A DNA stretch of 64,000 bases. Origin: Gemmataceae bacterium. GTDB taxonomy: Bacteria > Planctomycetota > Planctomycetia > Gemmatales > Gemmataceae. Positions 18,587-27,113 of the stretch are shown piece by piece. A program made the position numbers and the translations under genes. The stretch covers positions 2,345,738-2,409,737 of the forward strand of contig LR594584.1 of assembly GCA_901538445.1 (NCBI GenBank). The letters run 5' to 3'. The number at the start of each line of letters is the position of its first letter. Position 1 is the stretch's first letter. The notes below the pieces were generated by a model that had not been told where the DNA came from, made no database searches, and saw only the letters and a program-made list of their open reading frames with translations.

Positions 18587-21178
18587 ATGGCAGACACGCG
18601 ACACCAACTCACCCTGGGCATCCGGTTCCGGTTCCTGCTCCGCGTCGCGGGAGCGACCGGGGTGCTCGCCGTCGTGACGGGTGCCGCGCTCTTCGCGTCG
18701 GCGTTCCCCAGCCCGGCACAGTGGTCCGCCGACCAGTTGCGGGCCGCGGCCGGCGGGCACCACGGGGCGTTCGCGAAGGCGGCCGCGTGGACCTTAGCGG
18801 TCGGCCTGATTGCCGTCGCCGCGGCGCTCGCCGTCGAAGTCCTCGCAGGGCTCGTGATGGTCGCGGGCCGGCGCTCGGCCGCGAGCACATCCGCAACGGT
18901 CGGCGCGCTCGCCGCCCTGGCGCTGCTGGCCTTCGTGAACGCGTACTCGTTCACCCACCACGCGCGGTTCGACTTCACCCGTACCCGCCAGTTCACCCTC
19001 CCGCCCGACCTGGCCGCGAGCCTGCGCTCGCTCCGCCCCGAGTCGCCGACGACCATCGTGGTGCTCCAGAAGCACCGCATCTTCGGCAGCCTCTCGGACG
19101 ACCGCGACTCGTTCACCCGCGGGGCCGAGGAGAAGGTGGCCGAGAAGGTGAAGGACCTCGTGGACCTGTTCCGCGAGTTCGGCCCACGGTTCAACGTCGA
19201 GGTGCTCGACACCGAGGCGTTCGGCTACCGCGCCCGGGTGGCGGAGTTAACCGCGGGCGCACCCGAACTGAAGGCCGCGATCGAAGCCGCGCCCGAGAAC
19301 AGCATCCTGTTCCACGCCAACAAGCGGGTCCAGCGGCTCGCGTTCAACGAGTTCCTGCAGCTCGACAAGACGGCCAGTGACGACGCCAACGGCGGCCGCG
19401 GGAACCTCGTGCTGCTCCCGCAAGGGGTCGATAACTTTGCCCGCCGCGTCCTCGCGGTTCAGGAGCGGCGGCCGAAGGTCGCCGTGTGCGTCGTCCACGA
19501 GTGGCTCACGACGGTCGACACCGCGGGACGGTCCGAGTACTCCCTCGCCGGCCTTAAGAAGTCGCTCACCGACAGCGGCTTCGACGTCACCGACATCATT
19601 CTCAAGAAGAACTGGGAGAGCGGGCAGGAGCCGGATCCCGCGGCGTACACGATCCAAGAGAGCAAGCTGGAGCGGTTGGAGGCCGAACTAGACTCGGCCC
19701 GCGACCAGCACCGTGCCGCGCAGAACGACGTGAAGATCGTCGCCTCGCTGCTGAAGGCGTTCGACGACGTCCAGACCGAGCCGTTCCGCGAACGCGGCGA
19801 CTTCTACGTCAACCTGAGTCGCGCCGCCCAGATCCGCGGGTGGACCGAGGTCGTGCAGGCGTACCGTTCGTGGCTCGGCGAAGAGGGCCGGCCGATCAGC
19901 GAGGCGAACGAACCGGAGCTGCGGCCCGTCCTGCTCGCTGGCATCACCCGGCAGGCGGCACGGGCCGAGCGAGACGTGAAGGACGCCGACAAGGCGCGTG
20001 CCGAGGCCGAGGAGCAGGTGCGGGCGGCGCACCAAGACGAGCGCACCGTCCAGGACCGCCGCATCGCCGACGTTAAGGCAAAGTTCTCGGCGCTCCTCTC
20101 CGACGTCGATCTGCTCGTCATCCCGCGGCACACCGTCGTGAACGCCGTCATTGAGCGCCGGCTCCCACCGGCGCTCCACACGCTCGGGAAGGACCAGCTC
20201 GCCGTCATCAAGGACTTTATGAAGGCCGGGAAGCCGGTTCTCGCCTGCTTGGGCTCGCTCTCGGTGGCGAACGGCCCGGCCCCCGACGGCACCGACGACC
20301 TCGAACGGCTCGTCGCCGAGCGCGGCATCGAGTTGGGCCGAGACACGGTTCTGTTCGACGCCGAGACCAAGGGGTTCGCGGCGATCAAGGCGGGCCGGCA
20401 ACTCGGCGGCGGCCCGGCCGACATTCCGCCGCTCGTCGTGGTCGAGGTGGGGCCGGACGCGCGGAACGCGAAGCCCAACCCCGTCGGGTCGGCGCTGCGG
20501 CTCACGGGTCGCGCGGTCGATCAAAAGCTCGAAAACCGCCTCGGCGCGCCGCGGCCCGTTTACCTCACCCCGGGCTGGCAGGACCGGCTCCCGCACGCGG
20601 CCGAGTTCGTGTTCACCGCGCCCGACGCGTGGAACGAGGAGCGGCCGTTCATCCGCGGCGACGCCCGGGGCCGCCCGACGTACACGCCGCGGTACGAGCC
20701 GACGCTCGACACCGAACCGAAGTGGGGCACCCGCCAGGCCGAGCGGAAGGGTCCGTTCCCCGTCGGCGTCGCCGTCGAGAGCCGTGTACCGGCCGCGTGG
20801 TTCGACGACGGGTACGACACCGGAAGCGCCGCGGCCGGGGTACTCCTGCCGCTCGACGGGGTACTCGCCGCCGGGCTCACGGCCGCGGCGACGAAGCTGG
20901 AGCGGCCGACGCAGCGGCTCGTCGTGTTCGGCAGCGGCCACCTCTTCACCGGGGCGAAGCTGGAGCCGGCGCAGGAGAAGCTCCTCGTCCACTCCGTGAA
21001 CTGGCTCACCGGCCGCACGGACCGGCTGCCGCACGCCGACCTGCCGCCGTGGGAGTTCCCCCGCGTCGCGATGACGGACCGCGAGTTCCACCTGTGGCGG
21101 TACGGCACGGCGATCGGCCTCCCGCTGGTCGCGGCGTACCTGGGCCTGATGGCCACCATGCTCCGGCGGATGCGCTGA
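18587..21178 (+). CDS. GldG-like ABC transporter auxiliary protein
   Basis: An 863-residue membrane-anchored protein of the GldG/ABC-auxiliary type. There are three predicted N-terminal transmembrane helices (about 22-42, 65-95 and 105-125), then a large extracytoplasmic region with the family pattern 'RFDFTRTRQFTLPP'. Next comes a coiled-coil insert (about 350-480, KLERLEAELDSARDQHRAAQ and ERDVKDADKARAEAEEQV), and finally a C-terminal helix (IGLPLVAAYLGLMATML). GldG proteins are usually 450-600 residues; the coiled-coil insert accounts for the extra length. The gene is co-directional and tightly spaced with the ATPase, permease and DUF4340 genes. Confidence 0.85.
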   Translation: MADTRHQLTLGIRFRFLLRVAGATGVLAVVTGAALFASAFPSPAQWSADQLRAAAGGHHGAFAKAAAWTLAVGLIAVAAALAVEVLAGLVMVAGRRSAASTSATVGALAALALLAFVNAYSFTHHARFDFTRTRQFTLPPDLAASLRSLRPESPTTIVVLQKHRIFGSLSDDRDSFTRGAEEKVAEKVKDLVDLFREFGPRFNVEVLDTEAFGYRARVAELTAGAPELKAAIEAAPENSILFHANKRVQRLAFNEFLQLDKTASDDANGGRGNLVLLPQGVDNFARRVLAVQERRPKVAVCVVHEWLTTVDTAGRSEYSLAGLKKSLTDSGFDVTDIILKKNWESGQEPDPAAYTIQESKLERLEAELDSARDQHRAAQNDVKIVASLLKAFDDVQTEPFRERGDFYVNLSRAAQIRGWTEVVQAYRSWLGEEGRPISEANEPELRPVLLAGITRQAARAERDVKDADKARAEAEEQVRAAHQDERTVQDRRIADVKAKFSALLSDVDLLVIPRHTVVNAVIERRLPPALHTLGKDQLAVIKDFMKAGKPVLACLGSLSVANGPAPDGTDDLERLVAERGIELGRDTVLFDAETKGFAAIKAGRQLGGGPADIPPLVVVEVGPDARNAKPNPVGSALRLTGRAVDQKLENRLGAPRPVYLTPGWQDRLPHAAEFVFTAPDAWNEERPFIRGDARGRPTYTPRYEPTLDTEPKWGTRQAERKGPFPVGVAVESRVPAAWFDDGYDTGSAAAGVLLPLDGVLAAGLTAAATKLERPTQRLVVFGSGHLFTGAKLEPAQEKLLVHSVNWLTGRTDRLPHADLPPWEFPRVAMTDREFHLWRYGTAIGLPLVAAYLGLMATMLRRMR

Positions 21179-21213
21179 CGGGCTACGTTCGGGACCGCAC
21201 TGGGTGACCTGCC

Positions 21214-24200
21214 ATGAACTGGAAATCGACCGTCGCACTCCTGATCCTCGCGGGTGCCGCCGGGGCCTGGTTCTTCAAGGGCGACGCCTGGCTCCCGCGG
21301 CTCGGCATCGAGCCGGCGCCCCCCGACCGCGCGTCGCCCGCCGCGCGTGCGCTCGACGCGCTCAGCCCGGACGCCATCACCGCGGTCCGCGTCGCGTTCT
21401 CGTCGGGCGATCCCCTTGAAGTGCGGCGGGCCGACGCCCGCGCGCCGTGGACGATGCCCGGGAACTGGCCGCCGCGCGTCCCGGAGGTCGAGGAACTGGT
21501 GCGGACGCTCGGGACGCTCCGGGCGCGGTTCCACCCCGAGCCGCTCGGCGAAAACCCCGACCTGAAGCCCTACGGACTCGCACCGGACCAGAAGCCGGTC
21601 ACCGTGACGATCGAGTTTCAGAAGCCGGGTGCGGCCGGGAAGGGGACACTCAACCTGTTATTCGGCGAGCCCCCGGCCGCGACTAGCGAGACCGCGTTCA
21701 CCCGCCCCGGGTACGTGCGCGTTGCGACGACCGACGAGCAGGGGAAGGAGCACCTGGAGGTCGTGAAACTCGGGCCGGACGTGCTGCCCGTTGTCCGGCG
21801 CTCGGCCGATGCTTACCGCCGCCGGCAGTTGTTCCCGAACACCGAGCGGGTCAAGCTGCTCGCATCGTCGCCACCGGCGAACCCGCTCGCGCCGCCGTCG
21901 CCGGACGCGCCGATCACGGTGACGATCCCCGGCGAGGCGACCGAGCGCGTGACCGTCACGCAGACCGTGCCGGGCGTCCTCGGCTTCGATTTCGCGTCAC
22001 TCTGCACCTTCACGCTCGCGCGCTCGGGACAGTTGCCCGAACCCGGCGTCTCGGTGAAGGGCGGCGAGGCCGCGCTTCGCCCGGACCGCCTCGCTGACGT
22101 CTGGCACCTCGCCTCGCCCGCCGAGGACACCGTCGAACCGGAGCGCCTGCGGGCCGTGCTCGCCGCCGTTGCCGACCTGTGGGTCGAGGAGTTCGTACAC
22201 CCGGCCCCGGACGAGGCGAAGCTCGGCTTCGGAACAGCACCGCGGTCGGTGACCGTGAAGCCCCGCGGCGGTGAACCTGTGACGGTCCGGTTCGGGGCGG
22301 TCGCGAAGACGGTCGAGCGCGACGAGACCGTGACCGTCCCCGGCGGCCCGCCCGGCGCGCCGCCGCGACAGGTGACGCAGAAGGTGAAGACGGAGCACCA
22401 CTACGCGCGTGTCGATGGCAACCCGCAAGTGTTCACCGTCGCGGCCGACAAGCTGGGCGACGTCTTCGCCACGCCGGCGAGCATGGCCGACCCCCGCGTC
22501 GCCCGTTTCGATGCGGCCGAAGTGCATCGGGCGGTTGTCACGCGGCCCGGTCAATCGCCGCTCACTCTGATGCGCATGAAGGCCGACCCCAAGGCCACCA
22601 GGCCCGAGGACCGCTCCGACCGCTGGCTCATCGCGGCGCAACCGAACGACCTGCCGGCCGATTCGAGCGCGGTGAACGAGTTGATCGACCAGTTGTCGCG
22701 GCTCCGGGCCGACCGCCCTGACCGTCGCACCCACGCCGCCGTTCCCGAGAGCCGGTACACGGTCACGGTGACGGCCCGCGAGGCACGGGCGGAGGGTGAG
22801 CCCGACGCGCCCGAGCGACGGTACGAGTTGCGGTTCGGCGCGCCCGATGCGAAGCGTCTGCTTCCCGTGTCGCTCGCCGGGCGGCCGGCTGTCACCCTCG
22901 TCGACAACAAGATCGGCCCGGACGACCCGAGCTCCTGGATCGGCGCGCTCCTGTTCCCCGAGACGGTGTCGGGTCTGCTGGAGCGGCCGACCGTTGCGTA
23001 CCGCGACCGCAAGTTGTTCGACACGACCGGCACCGCGCTCCAGGCGGTCGCGGTCACGAACGGCTTCACGTTGAAGCGCGACGCGAGCGGGTGGAAGCTC
23101 GTCGCCCCCGTCGCGTCGGAAGCCGACCCGGGGAAGGCGGGGCAACTCGCCCAGTCCCTCGCCGAGTTGCGGGCCACCGAGTACCTCGCCGAGACGCCCG
23201 CAGCCGAGCAACTCGCGGCGTTCGGGCTCGCGAAGCCCACCCACACGGTCGTCCTCAACTTCGACAGCGCCCGGAACTACACGCTCGAAGTCGGCGGGCC
23301 GCGGCCCGGCAAGCCGGAGGTGTTCGCGCGGCTCGACGGGGGTGCGGTGTTCGGACTGCCCGCGGCCGCGACGGAGCCGCTCGTCACCGGCGCGATCGGC
23401 CTCTTACCGCTCAAGGTCTGGTCAACACCCCCGGACCAGATCGCCTCGGTTCAGATCACACGCCAGGGCGAGGCCGCGGCGAACAGCTTTACGCTCACCC
23501 GCACCGGGGCTGAGTGGAAGCTCACCGGTCCGTTCACCGCTGCCGTACCACCGGAAGCCGCTCAACAACTCGTCGCGACGCTCGGCACTCTCACGGCCGA
23601 GCGATACCAGTCGCTCGCCACGACCAACCCGGCCGAGTTCGGCTTCGATAAGCCGCTGCTGTCGGTGAGGGTGTCGTTCAATGAGAAGAAACCCGGTGCC
23701 ACTGAAGAGGTGCCGGTGACGCACACGGTGCAGGTTGGGGGCACGACCCTGGACGGTGCGGGCCGGTACGCGCGGCTCGGCGGTCCGACCACCCCGGTGT
23801 TCGTCGTCCCCGTTGGGTTCGTCGCCGCGGCACAAACCTCCCCGCTGGAACTCCCGGACAAGACGCTCCTCGCACTCGACCCCGGCCGGATCGCGAGCGT
23901 CCGCGTTGCGGCGGGCAAGCCCGGGGAGGCGTTCACGCTCGTGAAGGACGCCGCGGGGAAGTGGGCCGCCGAGGGCGCGACGTTCGGCATCGACCCCGCC
24001 CGGATCGCCGAGTTGAGCCTGGCTGCCGCGCGGCCGCGTGTGTCCCGCCTCGCGGCCTACGGCGACGCGATCAAGTGGGCCGACTTCGGGCTGGAGGCGT
24101 CCGACACCCGCGTCACGGTGACGACCGCCGGCGAGAAGCCCGAGACGCACACGATCACCCTCGGCAACCCGGACCCGTCCGGCGCGCGGTTCGCACGCAT

Positions 24201-25536
24201 CGACGACACGCCGGCCGTTGCCGTGGTCCCGGCCGCGGTCGCCGAGACGCTCACCCGGAAGCGGTTCGACTACGCCGACCGCACCCTGCTGAAGTTCGAC
24301 CCGACGACGCTCGCGGCCGTCACGCGCACGAGGGACAAGGAGGAACTCGAACTGGCCCCGAGCACCGCCGCGGGGTGGGACATCGTGAAGCCCGCAATGC
24401 AGAAGGCCGATGCGCCGTTCGTGGACGAACTCGCCGACGCCCTCGGTCGGCTCCGGGCCGAGCGCGTCGCGGCCTCCGGGAAGAAGGGCGAGGTGTTCAA
24501 GCAGTTCGGGCTCGAACCGGCCGCTGCGGTCGTCACGCTGACCGTCGGCGACAGGGCCGAGCAAAAGGTGCTGCGGATCGGCAACCCCGTGGACGCCGCA
24601 AGGCCCGACGGGGAGCGGTACGCCGCGGTCGAGTCGCCGGCCCCGGAGGTCATCATCGGCGTCCTGCCCGCGGCGCTCGCGAACAAGGTCTTGTCGCCGG
24701 CACTGGCCTTCCGCGACCGCACGCTGGCGAACTTCGTGGACGCCGACCGGGTCGTCTTCGAGCGCGGCGACCGCAAGGTCACGTTCTCCAAGTCCGGGGC
24801 AGGGTGGAAGATGGTCGAGCCGCTCGCGACCGATGCCGAAGCTGCGGCGCTTGCGGACCTGGTCACCGACCTGGGCGGCCTGCGTGCCGACGCGTGGGTC
24901 GGCGAGCGGGCCAGGGATCTCAAGCCGTTCGGCCTCGACAAGCCCGAGGCGCGCTGGACCCTCTCGTTCGGCGACAAACCCGTCCTCTCGCTTCAGGTCG
25001 GGAAGCCGCAGGCCGACGGCCGCGTTCCGGTAGCGGTGGACGGGAAGGATCTGATCGGCGTTGTGGCACCCGCGACGGGCGAGCGGCTGCTCGCGGAGTA
25101 CCGCAACCGCCGGGTGTGCGCAGTGGACGCCGCACAGGCCGAGCGGGTCGAGGTCGCGATCGGCGAGTCACGGTTCGCGTTCGAGAAGGCCGGGCCGCTC
25201 TGGAGCGACCCCGCGAAGCCCGGCGAGGCGGTTGACTTCCGCGTCGTGAACGAACTGGTCGGCACCCTCGGCGCACTGCGGGCCGAGCGGTTCGCCGCGG
25301 ACAAGGACCCCGACCTGAAGCTCTACGGGCTCGAGAAGCCCGAGGTCACGGTCACCGTGGTCCCGCGGGCCGGAGGGAGGGCCACCCTCGAAATCGGGGG
25401 CGCGGTCGGCGGCACCGACGGCAAGCAGCGGTACGCCCGCGTCGCCGAAGCGGGCCGCACCGGGGTGTTCGTCCTGTCGGCCGCCGACACCGTTCGGTTG
25501 ACCCGCGACCGCGCGGCGTACACGATGAAGAAGTAG
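21214..25536 (+). CDS. Giant DUF4340 repeat protein of the ABC-2/GldG operon
   Basis: A 1440-residue protein with one N-terminal membrane helix (STVALLILAGAAGAWFF) and, by eye, nine repeats of a DUF4340-like unit. Each unit opens with a phrase like 'LLKFDPTTLAAVTR' or 'LALDPGRIASVRV', runs through a W-containing strand (GWKLVAP, GWDIVKP, GWKMVEP), and then a helix ending in 'LxxLRAERxAA' and 'FGLDKPEA'. DUF4340 proteins usually carry one to three such units and follow GldG-like genes in planctomycetes and deltaproteobacteria. The role is probably periplasmic, as a scaffold or cargo-contact protein for the exporter; no catalytic motif is seen. Confidence 0.85.
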   Translation: MNWKSTVALLILAGAAGAWFFKGDAWLPRLGIEPAPPDRASPAARALDALSPDAITAVRVAFSSGDPLEVRRADARAPWTMPGNWPPRVPEVEELVRTLGTLRARFHPEPLGENPDLKPYGLAPDQKPVTVTIEFQKPGAAGKGTLNLLFGEPPAATSETAFTRPGYVRVATTDEQGKEHLEVVKLGPDVLPVVRRSADAYRRRQLFPNTERVKLLASSPPANPLAPPSPDAPITVTIPGEATERVTVTQTVPGVLGFDFASLCTFTLARSGQLPEPGVSVKGGEAALRPDRLADVWHLASPAEDTVEPERLRAVLAAVADLWVEEFVHPAPDEAKLGFGTAPRSVTVKPRGGEPVTVRFGAVAKTVERDETVTVPGGPPGAPPRQVTQKVKTEHHYARVDGNPQVFTVAADKLGDVFATPASMADPRVARFDAAEVHRAVVTRPGQSPLTLMRMKADPKATRPEDRSDRWLIAAQPNDLPADSSAVNELIDQLSRLRADRPDRRTHAAVPESRYTVTVTAREARAEGEPDAPERRYELRFGAPDAKRLLPVSLAGRPAVTLVDNKIGPDDPSSWIGALLFPETVSGLLERPTVAYRDRKLFDTTGTALQAVAVTNGFTLKRDASGWKLVAPVASEADPGKAGQLAQSLAELRATEYLAETPAAEQLAAFGLAKPTHTVVLNFDSARNYTLEVGGPRPGKPEVFARLDGGAVFGLPAAATEPLVTGAIGLLPLKVWSTPPDQIASVQITRQGEAAANSFTLTRTGAEWKLTGPFTAAVPPEAAQQLVATLGTLTAERYQSLATTNPAEFGFDKPLLSVRVSFNEKKPGATEEVPVTHTVQVGGTTLDGAGRYARLGGPTTPVFVVPVGFVAAAQTSPLELPDKTLLALDPGRIASVRVAAGKPGEAFTLVKDAAGKWAAEGATFGIDPARIAELSLAAARPRVSRLAAYGDAIKWADFGLEASDTRVTVTTAGEKPETHTITLGNPDPSGARFARIDDTPAVAVVPAAVAETLTRKRFDYADRTLLKFDPTTLAAVTRTRDKEELELAPSTAAGWDIVKPAMQKADAPFVDELADALGRLRAERVAASGKKGEVFKQFGLEPAAAVVTLTVGDRAEQKVLRIGNPVDAARPDGERYAAVESPAPEVIIGVLPAALANKVLSPALAFRDRTLANFVDADRVVFERGDRKVTFSKSGAGWKMVEPLATDAEAAALADLVTDLGGLRADAWVGERARDLKPFGLDKPEARWTLSFGDKPVLSLQVGKPQADGRVPVAVDGKDLIGVVAPATGERLLAEYRNRRVCAVDAAQAERVEVAIGESRFAFEKAGPLWSDPAKPGEAVDFRVVNELVGTLGALRAERFAADKDPDLKLYGLEKPEVTVTVVPRAGGRATLEIGGAVGGTDGKQRYARVAEAGRTGVFVLSAADTVRLTRDRAAYTMKK

Positions 25537-25565
25537 TGCCACCGTTCCGCCACCCGGGGGTCGCA

Positions 25566-26519
25566 ATGCCCGTGTTGTTTCTGACCGAGGCCGAGGTCGC
25601 GAGCGTGCTGACGATGGACCTGGCCCTCGACGCGGTCGGGGCGGCGTTCCGCAAGCTCGCGCTCGACGAGGCGGTGAACGTCCCGCGGCAGCGGTGCCAG
25701 ACCGACCTCGCGATGCTCCACGTCCTCCCGGCCGCGGCGAAGACGCTCGGCGTGCTCGGGTTCAAGGCGTACACCACCACCAAGGCCGGGGCCAAGTTCC
25801 ACGTCACGCTCTACGACGGGAAGACCGGGGCGATGACCGCCGTCGTCGAGGCCGACCTGATCGGCCAGTTCCGCACCGGCGCGGCCTCTGGCGTCGCGAC
25901 GAAGAAGCTCGCGCGCTCGGGCGCAGCGACCGTCGGGTGCCTCGGCACCGGGAAGCAGGCCCGCACGCAGGTCCTCGCGGTCTGCAAGTCGCTCCCGGTG
26001 ACGCGCGTCGCCGTCCACGGGCGCGACCCGGCCCGGCGCGCCGAGTTCGCCGCCGCGCTGGCCCGCGAGACCGGGGTCGAGGTCGTACCGGTCGAGTTCG
26101 CGGAGGCCGCGGTCCGCGGACTCGACGTGGTCATCACCGCGACGTCCTCCCGCGACCCGGTCCTCCGCGGCGAGTGGGTCGGGGCGGGGCAGCACCTCAA
26201 CCTGATCGGCTCGAACTTCCTGACGAAGGCGGAGGCCGACGCGGAGGTGTTCCGGAAGGCGACCGTTGTGACGGTGGACAGCAAGGAGCAGGCGAAGCAC
26301 GAGGCCGGCGACTTCGTGACGGCCCTCAACGAGGGCGTCCTCCGCTGGTCCGACGTCCGCGAGGTCTCGGCGGTACTCATCGGCCGCACCCCGGGGCGGA
26401 CCTCACCGGACGACGTGACCGTCTTCAAGTCTCTCGGGCTCGGCATCGAGGATATTGCCCTCGCCGCACGGGTCGCCGATCTGGCCCGTCAGCGGGGACT
26501 GGGCCGCGAAATTCTGTGA
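25566..26519 (+). CDS. Ornithine cyclodeaminase / mu-crystallin family protein
   Basis: A 317-residue member of the OCD/mu-crystallin family, NAD(P)-binding enzymes acting on ornithine, alanine, proline-type imines or opine-like substrates. FRTGAASGVATKKLAR and GCLGTGKQARTQVLAV (the dinucleotide-binding glycine motif) are visible, with 'VVITATSSRDPVLRG', 'GQHLNLIGSNF' and 'SLGLGIEDIALAARV' matching the family order. The substrate is not predictable. An overlapping GTG at 25536 is possible, sharing a base with the preceding stop; I prefer the ATG at 25566, which follows a CGGGGG stretch. It is last in the ABC operon, though nothing links its chemistry to export. Confidence 0.88.
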   Translation: MPVLFLTEAEVASVLTMDLALDAVGAAFRKLALDEAVNVPRQRCQTDLAMLHVLPAAAKTLGVLGFKAYTTTKAGAKFHVTLYDGKTGAMTAVVEADLIGQFRTGAASGVATKKLARSGAATVGCLGTGKQARTQVLAVCKSLPVTRVAVHGRDPARRAEFAAALARETGVEVVPVEFAEAAVRGLDVVITATSSRDPVLRGEWVGAGQHLNLIGSNFLTKAEADAEVFRKATVVTVDSKEQAKHEAGDFVTALNEGVLRWSDVREVSAVLIGRTPGRTSPDDVTVFKSLGLGIEDIALAARVADLARQRGLGREIL

Positions 26520-26857
26520 GCCGGTGTCCTCATTCGTGTTGTTGTCATTGGTTCTGGGCGAAACGGGGGAACCCCTCTCCAGAACCATTTCACTTGTCTG
26601 GAAGAATGATCGTGAGACAGATGCCAAGATGTTCTCTTGGTGATGTTTATGGTCTTGTCAGGTGTGGCGAGAGCAAAAGAAAGATCAGAGAAATCGTGTA
26701 TAGCATGAATTCCGAGTACGATTCATGCCATAGCTTAGAAAAATTGTGCTCTGGGCGGATGGTTCTGGTGATGCTGGTGGTCAAATCGCGGGAAGGTAGA
26801 ACCCCTGCGCTCATTTGTCCTGCCTTTTCCCCTTGCGAGAACGGTAACAGCGCTTCG

Positions 26858-26911
26858 CGGCCGGGTGAGGGGTGACGCGCCCTCCGTCAGCCGGAACCTC
26901 TCACCCGGCCG
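26858..26911. repeat. Inverted repeat sharing a 24-bp segment with the 55.1-kb element
   Basis: CGGCCGGGTGAG pairs with CTCACCCGGCCG. The 24 bases at 26850-26873 (starting GCGCTTCGCGG) recur exactly at 55106-55129. This marks a dispersed intergenic repeat. Confidence 0.7.
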
Positions 26912-26946
26912 CCCGCGGACTCTCGGCACACGGTGCCGCAAGGGGG

Positions 26947-27051
26947 TGTGTCGAAATCCTACGAATGGCGCGGGGTCAGCCCGCCGGTGGCGCTGGGGCG
27001 CACCGGCGGGCTGACCCCGCGCCCCTCGCAGCACAGCGGGATTTCGACACA
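26947..27051. repeat. Nested palindromic element
   Basis: The outer arms TGTGTCGAAATCC (26947-26959) and its complement (27039-27051) flank a 23-bp perfect inner stem (26967-26989 with 27001-27023; it begins GGCGCGGGGTCAG) with an 11-base loop. The element is non-coding and lies just beyond the stop of the gamma-glutamyltransferase gene. Its form resembles a MITE or REP-like unit, but no transposase or target duplication was identified. Confidence 0.75.
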
Positions 27052-27113
27052 GCGCGCAAGGGGAGAGGGCAAGACAAAAGCCCGCACCGGATTTGGTTCA
27101 CCGCGACTCGGTA

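Larger units (their letters stand above)
26520..27113. other. 594-bp gap rich in inverted repeats and with an AT-rich island
   Basis: Holds no convincing gene. From the left: a hairpin GGTTCTGG/CCAGAACC (26550-26557 with 26579-26586) that may end the ABC operon; an AT-rich island around 26600-26780; an imperfect 12-bp hairpin at 26699-26732; a CGGCCGGGTGAG/CTCACCCGGCCG inverted repeat (26858-26869 with 26900-26911); and a nested palindrome at 26947-27051. The open frame 26606-26875 lacks any family signature. Confidence 0.6.

Noticed and set aside
26606-26875. Small open frame in the AT-rich island
   Set aside because: No ribosome-binding site, no recognisable fold, and it runs into the dispersed repeat.
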